Positions 18,490 to 27,003 of a stretch of DNA of 64,000 bases are shown here, in pieces. Source of the stretch: Halovivax limisalsi (GTDB lineage: Archaea > Halobacteriota > Halobacteria > Halobacteriales > Natrialbaceae); NCBI RefSeq assembly GCF_023093535.1, contig NZ_CP095757.1, positions 372,001-436,000 of the forward strand, read 5' to 3'. The notes beneath the pieces are model-generated. The model was given only the letters and a program-made list of their open reading frames with translations, was not told the DNA's origin and did not search any database. The translations under genes and the position numbers were made by a program. Numbering within the stretch: the stretch's first letter is position 1; each line of letters opens with the position of its first letter.

Positions 18490-19281
18490 ATGGTCCACCA
18501 GCTATCCGAGGACGACGTCGGCAAGCGCGTCGAGGATCCGGGCGGCACGGCGATCGGCTACATCGTCGCCGTCGAGGGCGACACGCCGTACGTCGAAGCG
18601 GATCCCGACCTGACGGACTCGATCAGAGCCGCCCTCGGCTGGCGCGGCGACGAATCGGAAGCGGTCCCCATCGCGCCGGACGCCGTCGAGACGGTCACCG
18701 ACGATGCCGTCCGCCTCCGAGAGCAGGTCGACGACGGCGACGAACTCCGCGACGGTGACGGCGCCCTCGGGGACGCCGACGAGGGCCTCACCGAGCGCGA
18801 TATCGGCGCCGGGGCCACCGCCGCCGGCGTTCCCGTCGACGCCGATCGAGCGACGGACGAGGCCGACCCGGGACGATCGCGAGCCTCCGACCGTGATACG
18901 GGGACGGACGTCGAATCGACGCGCGAGAAGGCGGACGATCCGGGCGGGTCGGGCGACTCGACAGAACGAGCCGACTCGAGCGAGCCGGACGCGCACGACC
19001 TGGAGACCGAAACCGACCTCGATCGAGCCCAGCGCCAGCTCACCCGCGCGAGCGAGGCCGCCGACGAACCCGTCCAGGACCACGTCGACTCGGTGCAGGC
19101 CGGCATCCGCGAGGAACGACTCGACGACGACGTTCCGCCGAAGCTCGATCGCATCGAGGAACTGGCCACCAAACTCGACGAGCTGGCGGCCGAGGAAGCG
19201 CCGGGGCCGGTCGCGGATCGAATTCGACGGAGCCGGGATCACCTTCGCGAGTACCTCGCAGATCGGGAATCGTCTGAGTGA
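18490..19281 (+). CDS. PRC-barrel domain protein with acidic linker
   Basis: The 263-residue protein has an N-terminal PRC-barrel-like domain (about 1-65: GKRVEDPGGTAIGYIVAVEG). A long disordered Asp/Glu-rich middle (about 80-175) follows, then a C-terminal helical region (LDRAQRQLTRASEAA, PPKLDRIEELATKLDELA) that may form a coiled coil. PRC-barrel proteins in haloarchaea take part in RNA processing or act as adaptors; the specific role here is unknown. The start at 18490 was chosen because the domain begins right after it. It is divergent from the E1 genes. Confidence 0.7.
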   Translation: MVHQLSEDDVGKRVEDPGGTAIGYIVAVEGDTPYVEADPDLTDSIRAALGWRGDESEAVPIAPDAVETVTDDAVRLREQVDDGDELRDGDGALGDADEGLTERDIGAGATAAGVPVDADRATDEADPGRSRASDRDTGTDVESTREKADDPGGSGDSTERADSSEPDAHDLETETDLDRAQRQLTRASEAADEPVQDHVDSVQAGIREERLDDDVPPKLDRIEELATKLDELAAEEAPGPVADRIRRSRDHLREYLADRESSE

Positions 19282-20080
19282 TTCGCAGGCCCCATCACCG
19301 GCGGCCGATCGGGTTCGGCTACGTACCTCCAGATCGTTACTCTCGGGCCGGACTGGACGAGGAACTCGTGCCGGCGCAGTCGGCGGGCTGACCCCGTTCT
19401 CACCGATGGCGCACGGCTTCTCCCGCCAAGTTATAGAAGCCAAAATATACCGCAATTCAAATTCTAATTTCTATATTTGGCGAAGGCGGGAACAATAACA
19501 GAGATATTGATGCCCGATTTCCGGCTGTAAGCCGTATTTCGGCTCCAAGGAGGTGCCTGAAGCGCCACCACCCGCGCAGGAAGCTGGTGCGGGCAGTCTC
19601 GATCCCCGGCACCCTCGTTCGCGGTCGTCCGTTCCATTAATACCCGATATGAGGCAATTCCCAACGGATATCGGCACTTCGCGGGCGGCGAGAGGATGCC
19701 GCCACTGGCAGCCGCCCGTATATAAATATATGTGATCATTCTTTGAGTCTATTTTTGTCTTGTAGTGGTTTCAGTTCCGCATCCGGCACTCAGTTGGCGT
19801 CGGTTCCCGATGCGACCCGGTTGCCACGGATTGGCGAGCGGCCAGGCGATACTCGTCCGGCGCGCTCGCCGATCCGGCGGCCACACGAACCGCGATGGGT
19901 CGGGACTGCGGCCAGCACGAGTCCCGCCGTCGTGATACCGCGGTTGCGGCTGCGTACCCAGAACAACCCGGGCCCCGAAGCCGACAGATTGGGTGCCGAC
20001 GGCGCGACCGCCGCTGCGAGCCACCGTCGGCGGCGGAAACGCCGTGTTTATGCAACCGCGAGCGGAACGGGTGCACCAGC
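19282..20080. other. Long intergenic region with AT-rich core
   Basis: The 799 bp contain no convincing protein gene. From about 19425 to 19765 the sequence turns AT-rich, with stretches such as AAAATATACC near 19441 and GTATATAAATATATG near 19720, followed by a T-rich run near 19750. Short frames here lack haloarchaeal composition. The right end holds the promoter of the MFS gene. A small RNA or decayed insertion is possible but not shown. Confidence 0.45.
20047..20052 (+). promoter_or_regulatory. TATA box of the MFS transporter gene
   Basis: TTTATG centred about 31 nt before the GTG at 20081 supports that GTG as a leaderless start and argues against the ATG at 19895, which lies upstream of the box. 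Confidence 0.55.
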
Positions 20081-21355
20081 GTGTCCATCGGCCGCACCGT
20101 GTTCGGGGACGAGGCGACGGTCCTGTCCGAGCGGAACTTCCAGCTCCTGCTCTTGACGGCCCTGTTTCCCGTCCTGGGAACGGCGCTCGTCTCGCCCATC
20201 CTCGACGCGGTGATCGACCCGTTCGGGACGAGCGCCGCGAACGTCGGCTTGATGATGTCGTTCGTCACGGCGCCGGCGATCGTCCTCATTCCGGCCGCCG
20301 GGGCGCTCGCCGATCGCTACGGTCGGAAGCCGCTCCTCGCCGGCTCGCTGATCTGCTTCGGCGCCGCCGGGGCGAGTATCGCGCTGACGACCGACTTTCG
20401 CGTCGTTCTCGCTCTTCGCTTCGTCCAGGGGGTCGGCTACGCCGGGCTCGCCCCGATCATCACGACCTGTATCGGTGACATGTACGACGGCGCCCGGGAA
20501 TCGACCGGGCAGGGGATCCGCATGACGGCGAACGGGTTCAGCGGCGCGACCATGCCGCTACTGTCCGGCGTGCTGGTCGGCGTCGCCTGGCAGTTTCCCT
20601 TTCTGCTCTACGCCGTCGCCATCCCCGTCGGGGGCGTCGTCTGGCTGTGGTTCGAGGAACCGACGGCGACTGGAGCGACTGCGGGGCGACCGGATAGCGG
20701 GCGGTCGTATTACGCGACGCTGGCCGAATTTCTCGGGAACCCACGCGTCGTCGCGGTTCTCGTGGGCCGGTCGCTCCCCGTCGTCGTCTGGATCGCCTTC
20801 ATCACGTACAACTCGCTGGTCGTCGTGCGGTTGCTCGGCGGGACGGTGATTCAGGCCGGGCTGTTGGCCGCGCTGGGCAACGCCGTCTACGCACTGGCCG
20901 GCGCGCAGGCGGGACGCATCACGTCGGTCTTCGGCTCCCGGTACCGGCCGCTGCTCGTGGGGAACGGGTTCCTCGCGGTCGGATGGGGCTTCTTCGTCCT
21001 CGCTCCGACGCTCCCGGTCGCGACCGCGGGCGTCGTCTCGATGGGAATCGGATTCGGGATCACGGTCACGCTGTTCCGGAGCCTCGTCACCGCCCTCGCG
21101 CCGACCGATCTCAGGGCCGGGCTGGTCGGGCTCGGCTCGATGGGCTCTCGGCTCCTGACGACCGTCACGCCGATCGCCATCGGAGGCGGTGTCGCCCTCG
21201 CCGAATCCACGGTTGGCTTCGCGTCGGCGTTGCGCGTCGCGGGACTCGGGGTCGTGTTGTTCAGCGTCTGCGTCTGCGTCGGCTGCGTGATCTTCGTCTA
21301 CGCCGCTACCGACCGCCCGCTCGACGACGGGGACGTGGGACCCGGAATTCAGTGA
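20081..21355 (+). CDS. MFS transporter
   Basis: The 424-residue protein is a major facilitator superfamily transporter with 12 predicted membrane helices and the loop 2-3 motif GALADRYGRKPLLAG. It probably exchanges a small molecule or drug with protons or sodium across the membrane. The frame is open from 19895, but the first 62 codons are Arg/Cys-rich. The GTG at 20081 has a TATA box at the right distance and is followed directly by the charged N-terminus and first helix. It lies next to the ThDP/SDR block but on the other strand, so a link is unproven. Confidence 0.85.
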   Translation: MSIGRTVFGDEATVLSERNFQLLLLTALFPVLGTALVSPILDAVIDPFGTSAANVGLMMSFVTAPAIVLIPAAGALADRYGRKPLLAGSLICFGAAGASIALTTDFRVVLALRFVQGVGYAGLAPIITTCIGDMYDGARESTGQGIRMTANGFSGATMPLLSGVLVGVAWQFPFLLYAVAIPVGGVVWLWFEEPTATGATAGRPDSGRSYYATLAEFLGNPRVVAVLVGRSLPVVVWIAFITYNSLVVVRLLGGTVIQAGLLAALGNAVYALAGAQAGRITSVFGSRYRPLLVGNGFLAVGWGFFVLAPTLPVATAGVVSMGIGFGITVTLFRSLVTALAPTDLRAGLVGLGSMGSRLLTTVTPIAIGGGVALAESTVGFASALRVAGLGVVLFSVCVCVGCVIFVYAATDRPLDDGDVGPGIQ

Positions 21356-21512
21356 CGGGAACACGCCGCGTTCCTTTCGATTGCGGGCCGAGACCGCCGG
21401 GGCCGGGAGAGTGAAGCACGTCTCGTCGGAGGGTGACCGCGGCCGCCTGTGCCCGTCGGACGAGCGTCCCGATCGGGAGGTCGACGGCGCCCCGGTGGCA
21501 CACTATCGGTTC

Positions 21513-23279
21513 TCAAGGCGTCGGGTAGTCCGGAATGCCGTCCTCGACGCGGACGTCGACGATTGCGACGTCGCCGGCTTCAACCGCGTCGATCGCCGCC
21601 GACAGCGTGGATTCGAGCGCGTCCGGATCCGCGACCGTCGCGCCGAACCCGTCCCAGACGTCGGCGACTGACGCGTAGTCGGGGTCCGGTTCGATCGCCG
21701 AGCCGTAGTACGTGTCCGTCTGCTCCGCCCACCCGTCGCCGTAGCGTTGCTGGAGGCTGAACTTCATCGACTCGTAGGCGCCGTTATTGAACAACACGAC
21801 GAGCAGCGGAAGGTCGTACTCCTGGGCGGTCCCGAGCGCGGCCACGACGGAGTTGTAGTGGAACGACCCGTCTCCCATCAGGACGGTCGCCAGGCGATCC
21901 GGACGGGCGAGTTTCGCTCCCAGGGCGACGCTGAGTCCCGTTCCAAGCCCGCCTCTGTTCGCCCGCGAAACGAACAGATCGTTGCGCCCGTGCGATCCGA
22001 CGATGTTCGAAACCGCGGGGGTGTGAACGATGACCTCGTGGAAGACCATCGCATCACGAGGGAGCGTCTCGTTGACGGTATGACAGAGCAGGCACGGGTC
22101 GATCGGCGTCTTCCGCTCGCCCGCACGAATCGCCCCGTCCCAGCGACGCTGCCAGGCGTCGTGGGCGGCCGACCAGTCGATCGACCGGCTCCCCTCGTGG
22201 GCCGCCGTTCGCTCGCGGAGCGTCGCCAGTAGCCGGGACGGGGCGGCGGTGACCAGCAGATCGGCCGGATAGTTCCAGTACCCGAATTTTTCCTGGACGG
22301 GTTCCTCGTGGACCACGACGATCTCCGCGTCCGACGGCGCTCCGTCGTGCGGCGGGTACCACGGCGTCTTCGCGTCGAGCACGAGGACGAGATCGACGTC
22401 GGAGTGGTGATACAGCTCGTCGGCGCCCGGCTGGTCGAGGGTCGCTCCCATGTACAGCGGGTGGTCCATCGGGAAGTTGTTCGTCTTTCGCTGGGTCTCG
22501 AACACCGGCGTGTGGAGGTGTTCGGCCAGATCGACCAGCGCCGCCCGATCCGCGTTCGACCGCCCGAGCCGGCTGGTGAGGATGACGGGGTTGGCCGCCG
22601 CTTCGAGCGTCGAGACGATCCGTTCGATCGCGTCCTCGTCGGGCGCCGGCGGCGTCGCGGGCGCGAGTTCCGGGAGGTGCACCTCGGTCTTGTCCCGGTC
22701 GTGGGAGAGTTCCATCGAGATGTTCAGCAACACCGGCCCCTCGGGGCTGGCGTTCGCGATCCGGAACGCACGTGCGAGGCGACGTTCGGCGTTGTCGTTC
22801 GTATCGAGGTTGGCGATCCACTTCGTGTACCGGGCGACGTTGTTCTCGTGGCCGCCCGGCGGGTGATAGCCGAAGTAGTACGGTCCCGCCGTGCCGCCGA
22901 ACTGCTCGTTCTCGTGGGTCGCGCTGTGGGATCCGAGGAGGAGCATCGGTACGGAACTCTGGTAGGCCGTGTTGATATCCATCGCCGCGTGGAGCGGCCC
23001 GGAACTCCCGTGGAGTTTGACGACCTGCGGGTCGCCGGTCATCGTCGTGTACCCCCGCGCCATGTTGACGGCGACGTCCTCGTGCCGGCAGTTCATGTGC
23101 GTCGGCACCGATCGGGCCGTCGATTCCTCCGTCGCGTCGTGTTTCGCCAGGAACTCCCAGTAGGGGGAGTCGTCCGACCCGGGCGAGTTGAAGAAGTACT
23201 CGACGCCCTGATCGGCGAACACGCGCAGGTACGCCTCCGCTGCCCCGTCGACCGGTTCGCGTCGAACCGACTCGTCCAT
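21513..23279 (-). CDS. ThDP-dependent lyase/synthase, acetolactate synthase-like (paralogue 1)
   Basis: The 588-residue protein is a three-domain ThDP enzyme. The activating Glu is Glu67 (NCRHEDVAVNMARGY); the ThDP/Mg motif starts GDG at 469-471 and ends NN at 498-499. The central domain (VILTSRLGRSNAD to VVVHEEPVQEKFG) is degenerate compared with FAD-binding relatives. It is clearly paralogous and equal in length to the enzyme at 27004-28770, sharing FFNSPGSDD, THENEQFGG, PGGHENNV and NNFPMDHPLY. Likely chemistry is carboligation, decarboxylation or C-C cleavage of a 2-oxo or 1,2-dicarbonyl compound. It points away from the SDR gene upstream on the same strand. Confidence 0.87.
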   Translation of the reverse strand: MDESVRREPVDGAAEAYLRVFADQGVEYFFNSPGSDDSPYWEFLAKHDATEESTARSVPTHMNCRHEDVAVNMARGYTTMTGDPQVVKLHGSSGPLHAAMDINTAYQSSVPMLLLGSHSATHENEQFGGTAGPYYFGYHPPGGHENNVARYTKWIANLDTNDNAERRLARAFRIANASPEGPVLLNISMELSHDRDKTEVHLPELAPATPPAPDEDAIERIVSTLEAAANPVILTSRLGRSNADRAALVDLAEHLHTPVFETQRKTNNFPMDHPLYMGATLDQPGADELYHHSDVDLVLVLDAKTPWYPPHDGAPSDAEIVVVHEEPVQEKFGYWNYPADLLVTAAPSRLLATLRERTAAHEGSRSIDWSAAHDAWQRRWDGAIRAGERKTPIDPCLLCHTVNETLPRDAMVFHEVIVHTPAVSNIVGSHGRNDLFVSRANRGGLGTGLSVALGAKLARPDRLATVLMGDGSFHYNSVVAALGTAQEYDLPLLVVLFNNGAYESMKFSLQQRYGDGWAEQTDTYYGSAIEPDPDYASVADVWDGFGATVADPDALESTLSAAIDAVEAGDVAIVDVRVEDGIPDYPTP

Positions 23280-23459
23280 ACACCCTCCACCGAGCGCGAT
23301 ACCGTAGGTGTTGTGCCTCCCGCGGATCTGCGACGGGTAATCGCCCGGTACTGGATCCGTTTACGAGAGACGTCGGACCGTCTCGAGGAACGTGCGTCGA
23401 GCCGGCGCGGTTGGGTCCGTTACGGTCGCGAGACGGTGGACCCGTCGCTGCGGATACCG

Positions 23460-24221
23460 TCAGTGCAAGGCCGTGATACCGCCGTCGACGGCCAGCGGGT
23501 GGCCCGTGACGAACGACGACTCGTCCGAGCAGAGCCAGACGACGGCGCTGGCGACCTCCTCCGGCTTGCCCAGGCGGTCCATCGGCCGGCCCATCGACAT
23601 CCGTTCGAGTCGCTCCGGGTCCGATTCCTGGAGTCGGTCGACGGCCTCGGTCTTCACGACGCCGGGACAGACGGCGTTGACCCGCACCCCGTCGCCGCTG
23701 AACTCCAACGCCGCCGTCCGCGTCAGACCGACGACGCCGTGTTTCGTCGCCGCGTACGGCGTCAGATTCCAGTGGCCGCCGAGTCCGGCGACGGAGGCGG
23801 TGTTGACGATCGCGCCGCCGCCGTCCTCCAGCATGGCCGGGATCTCCGCCTTGAGGCAGCGCCAGACGGCTTTCAGGTTGAGGTCGTAGAGTGTGTCCCA
23901 CGCTTCCTCCGTCTGTTCGGTGAGCGGCGCCTCGGCGCTGCTCGTCCCGGCGTTGTTGTGCGCGAAGTCGAGGCCGCCGTACGTCGAGACGACCGTCTCG
24001 ACCATCTCCTCGACGTCCGCTTCGCGAGTGACGTCTGCCTGCACGAACGTGGCCTCGCCGCCCGCGTCGCTGATGGCGGCGACCGTCTCCCGGCCGCCGT
24101 CCTCGTCGATGTCCACGACGGCCACGTTCGCGCCTGCTTCGGCGAAGCGCGTCGCCGTCGCTCGGCCGATACCCGATCCTGCGCCCGTTACCAGTCCGAC
24201 GCTGTCTGCTACTCCGTCCAT
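23460..24221 (-). CDS. SDR family oxidoreductase
   Basis: The 253-residue protein is a classical short-chain dehydrogenase. The cofactor motif is VTGAGSGIGRATA with Asp in VVDIDEDGG, which favours NAD. The NNAG element is present, and the catalytic Ser, Tyr and Lys lie in VNTASVAGLGG and PYAATKHG. It interconverts a hydroxyl and a keto group. It sits directly upstream of paralogue 1 of the ThDP enzymes on the same strand with 180 bp between, so co-transcription is plausible. It is divergent from another SDR at 24388. Confidence 0.9.
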   Translation of the reverse strand: MDGVADSVGLVTGAGSGIGRATATRFAEAGANVAVVDIDEDGGRETVAAISDAGGEATFVQADVTREADVEEMVETVVSTYGGLDFAHNNAGTSSAEAPLTEQTEEAWDTLYDLNLKAVWRCLKAEIPAMLEDGGGAIVNTASVAGLGGHWNLTPYAATKHGVVGLTRTAALEFSGDGVRVNAVCPGVVKTEAVDRLQESDPERLERMSMGRPMDRLGKPEEVASAVVWLCSDESSFVTGHPLAVDGGITALH

Positions 24222-24387
24222 ACTATCACGTGTGTTGAGCGGCTCCGTGCCGACGTGTGTCAGGTACTCACAAAAATCTGCCTATCGACCAGGGTGGTCG
24301 CCTGCCCCTGCGTCGGCCGGTCCAAGCGACGACCGGCCCGTCGAACACCGGGTGGGTTTACGTACTGGCGATCCCATCTCGGTGTAT

Positions 24388-25254
24388 ATGCTGTCCGATA
24401 GCGTATTCGTCGTCACGGGTGCCGGGCGGGGAATCGGCCGAGCGGTCGCGTTCGAACTGGCGGACAACGGCGCGAGCGTCGTCGTCAACGATCTCGGCGT
24501 CGACCTCGACGGCACCGGCGCGGACGCCGACCCCGCCGAAACCGTCGCCCGGGAGATTCGCGAGGCCGGCGGGGATGCGATGGCACATTTCGGCGACGTG
24601 ACCGACCTGGAGTACGTCCAGACCCTGCTCGAGGACGCGCTGTCGGAGTACGGCCGGGTCGACGGCGTGGCGAACTTCGCCGGGAATCTGCGCAGCGCGC
24701 CGATCCATGAGATGACCGGTGAGATGTGGGACGCCGTCGTCCACGTCCACCTGCGCGGGCACTTCGCGCTACTGCGGACGTTCAGCGAGCACTGGGTCGA
24801 GCGCGACGGAACCGGCGATCGGTCGTTCGTGGCCGTCTCGAGTCCGTCCGCGCTGGGCCACCCCACCCAGTCGAACTACGCCGCCTCGAAGGCCGGCATC
24901 CTCGGCCTCGTTCGGTCCACGCGGGAGGAACTCGCACCCTACAACGTCCGCGTCAACGCGCTGGTTCCGAAAGCGTACACGCGGATGACCGAGTCGGTGC
25001 CGGACGAACCGTTCGGGGAGGACGTCTCGCCGGACAAGGTCGCGCCGATGGTCGGCTACCTGTTCTCCGAGGCCGCCGCCGACGTCACCGGCTGTACCGT
25101 CTACGCCGGCGACGACGAGATCGGGTTCGTCTCGGAACCCCAGATCACCAGGGTCGGCGTCAAGGACGACGGCTGGTCGATCGAAGACATCGCCGAACGG
25201 TTCTCGGGGAACGTCACGCAGGGCATCGACCTGAATCGAGAGAGCCGGCCGTAG
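24388..25254 (+). CDS. SDR family oxidoreductase, long form
   Basis: The 288-residue protein has VVTGAGRGIGRAVAFE, NFAGN in place of NNAG, and the active-site Ser/Tyr/Lys in VSSPSALGHPTQSNYAASKAG. A C-terminal extension of about 45 residues (TRVGVKDDGWSIEDIAERF) resembles the tail of peroxisomal 3-hydroxyacyl-CoA dehydrogenase-type SDRs. The long loop after the second strand (GVDLDGTGADADPAETV) also fits that group. A hydroxyacyl-CoA or hydroxyacid substrate is therefore possible. The start at 24388 is supported by TTTACG at 24357-24362; the same frame is open far upstream but without coding character. Confidence 0.87.
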   Translation: MLSDSVFVVTGAGRGIGRAVAFELADNGASVVVNDLGVDLDGTGADADPAETVAREIREAGGDAMAHFGDVTDLEYVQTLLEDALSEYGRVDGVANFAGNLRSAPIHEMTGEMWDAVVHVHLRGHFALLRTFSEHWVERDGTGDRSFVAVSSPSALGHPTQSNYAASKAGILGLVRSTREELAPYNVRVNALVPKAYTRMTESVPDEPFGEDVSPDKVAPMVGYLFSEAAADVTGCTVYAGDDEIGFVSEPQITRVGVKDDGWSIEDIAERFSGNVTQGIDLNRESRP

Positions 25255-25367
25255 GGGCTCGGAAGGCAGGCCGAAATAGACCCTGCACGAGTGAGACGCG
25301 GCTCGTCGAGTCGTACATCAGTTGGCCATCGTGATGCCGATTGCGCCGTTCTCCGGACGCCGTCGGA

Positions 25368-26858
25368 CTAGTCGAAGGGGTTCGCCACGGTGTCGGAGTG
25401 GTCGATCCAGACGGTTTTTGTCTGGCGGTACTCGTCGAGTCCCTCCATCCCGTTTTCCCGGCCCAGTCCGCTGTCGTCGTAGCCGCCGAACGGCGCGCGC
25501 GGCGAGCCCAGGCGGTACTCGTTCACCCAGATCACGCCGGCGCGGATGCGGTTCGAGACGCGGTGGATCTGCGCGGGGTCGTTCGACCAGACGCCCGCCG
25601 TCAGCCCGTACCGGGTGTCGTTCGCCGCCTCGATCACCTCGGCCTCGTCGTCGAACCGGATGAGACAGAGCACCGGGCCGAAGATTTCGTCCTGGGCGAT
25701 CGCCATGTCGTTCGAGACGTCCGCGAAGATCGTCGGTTCGACGAACCGGCCCTCGGGGACGCCGTCGGGTTCCCCGCCGCCGTACAGCAGCGTCGCGCCC
25801 TCCTCCTGCCCGCGTTCGATGTAGCGCCGGATCTTCTCGCGCTGGGCCTCAAAGGCGATGGGGCCGAACTCGGTCTCGGGGTCGAGGGGATCGCCCGCGG
25901 TGATCCAGTCGACGCGTTCGAGCAGCGCCTCGACGACGTCGTCGTACACCGCGTCGTGGACGAACGCGCGGGATCCGGCGAAACAGGCCTGTCCCGACGA
26001 GGAGAAGATGCCCTTCATGATCCCGTTGACGGCGTTGTCGACGGTCGCAGACGGGAAGACGATGTTCGGGCTCTTGCCGCCGAGTTCGAGCGAGACGGGG
26101 ACGAGCTGATCGCCCGCGTTCCGGCCGATCTCGCGCCCGACGGTCGTGCTCCCCGTGAAGGCGAACTTGTCGATCCCGCCGTGGGTCGTGAGCGCGCTCC
26201 CGGTCCGCTCGCCGTCGCCGGTGACGACGTTGTACGCGCCCGGCGGCAGGTCGGTGTGTGCGGAGAGTAGCTCCGCGAACCGGAGGGCGCTTACGGGTGT
26301 CTTCTCGCTGGGTTTGTGGACGAACGTGTTGCCCGCGGCCAGCGCCGGCGCGAGTTTCGAGACCGTGAGGTTCAACGGCGAGTTCCACGGGGTGATCGCG
26401 CCCACGACCCCGTACGGTTCCGTCGTGGTGTAGTTGAACTGCTGGTCGGGGGCGCCGTCGACCGGGAGGACTGCGCCGCTTGATACCTCGCACAGCCCCG
26501 CGTAGTAGCGGAACCAGCGCGGCAGTAAGGCCATCAGGCCCTCCATGTCCCGGATCGGCTTGCCCGTCTGTCGCGTCTCCAGTTCGGCGAGTTCCGCGGC
26601 GTACTCTGCGATCGTGTCGGCGATCTCGTGGAGGAGCGTCGCCCGCTCGCTCGGCGTGATACCCCGCCAGTCGTCGCTCTCGAACGCCTCGCGAGCAGTG
26701 GTAATGGCGTCGTCAACGTCCTCGTCAGTCCCGTTGGGGACCGTCGCCCACTCCTCGCCGGAGTACGGGTTAGCGACCGCGAGCCGGTCGTCCGCGTTCG
26801 ATCGCCGGTACGACCCACCGACGTGGTGGTCGTAGTCGCCGCTGAAATCGCTTGCCAT
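25368..26858 (-). CDS. NAD(P)-dependent aldehyde dehydrogenase
   Basis: The 496-residue protein is a full-length aldehyde dehydrogenase: ITPWNSPLNLTVSKLAPALA, FTGSTTVGREIG, the catalytic Glu in LELGGKSPNIVF, the nucleophilic Cys in SSGQACFAGSRAF and the C-terminal PFGGYDDSGLGRENG. The start at 26858 was chosen because a TATATG box lies at 26882-26887 on the minus strand, 27 nt upstream; the frame is open to 27005. It is divergent from the second ThDP enzyme with only 145 bp between, which suggests joint regulation: an aldehyde released by the ThDP enzyme could be oxidised here. Confidence 0.9.
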   Translation of the reverse strand: MASDFSGDYDHHVGGSYRRSNADDRLAVANPYSGEEWATVPNGTDEDVDDAITTAREAFESDDWRGITPSERATLLHEIADTIAEYAAELAELETRQTGKPIRDMEGLMALLPRWFRYYAGLCEVSSGAVLPVDGAPDQQFNYTTTEPYGVVGAITPWNSPLNLTVSKLAPALAAGNTFVHKPSEKTPVSALRFAELLSAHTDLPPGAYNVVTGDGERTGSALTTHGGIDKFAFTGSTTVGREIGRNAGDQLVPVSLELGGKSPNIVFPSATVDNAVNGIMKGIFSSSGQACFAGSRAFVHDAVYDDVVEALLERVDWITAGDPLDPETEFGPIAFEAQREKIRRYIERGQEEGATLLYGGGEPDGVPEGRFVEPTIFADVSNDMAIAQDEIFGPVLCLIRFDDEAEVIEAANDTRYGLTAGVWSNDPAQIHRVSNRIRAGVIWVNEYRLGSPRAPFGGYDDSGLGRENGMEGLDEYRQTKTVWIDHSDTVANPFD

Positions 26859-26881
26859 GGTCCGACGTCGCACGCGGGTTC

Positions 26882-26978
26882 CATATACCTGTCTCTCCGG
26901 TTCGTCGAGCGCGTCCGGGCGGACCCTCCGAATACGCTCGATCCGCATGCGGACACCTCCACCGGGGGAAACTATACA
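26882..26978. promoter_or_regulatory. Divergent promoter pair, aldehyde dehydrogenase / ThDP enzyme
   Basis: A minus-strand TATATG at 26882-26887 serves the gene starting at 26858. A plus-strand TATACA at 26973-26978 serves the gene starting at 27004. Both are 26-29 nt from their start codons, as for leaderless transcripts. Confidence 0.6.
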
Positions 26979-27003
26979 CCAGTGGCCTGCCATCACCTGG
27001 CAC

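Noticed and set aside
19464-19739. 91-codon minus-strand frame in the AT-rich island
   Set aside because: Composition is unlike haloarchaeal proteins, no start signal is visible and no domain is recognised.
19788-19794. Fourth copy of the ACT-N-AGT core of the shared dyad
   Set aside because: The core is present, but neither outer arm AATAAC nor GTTATT occurs at the right distance.
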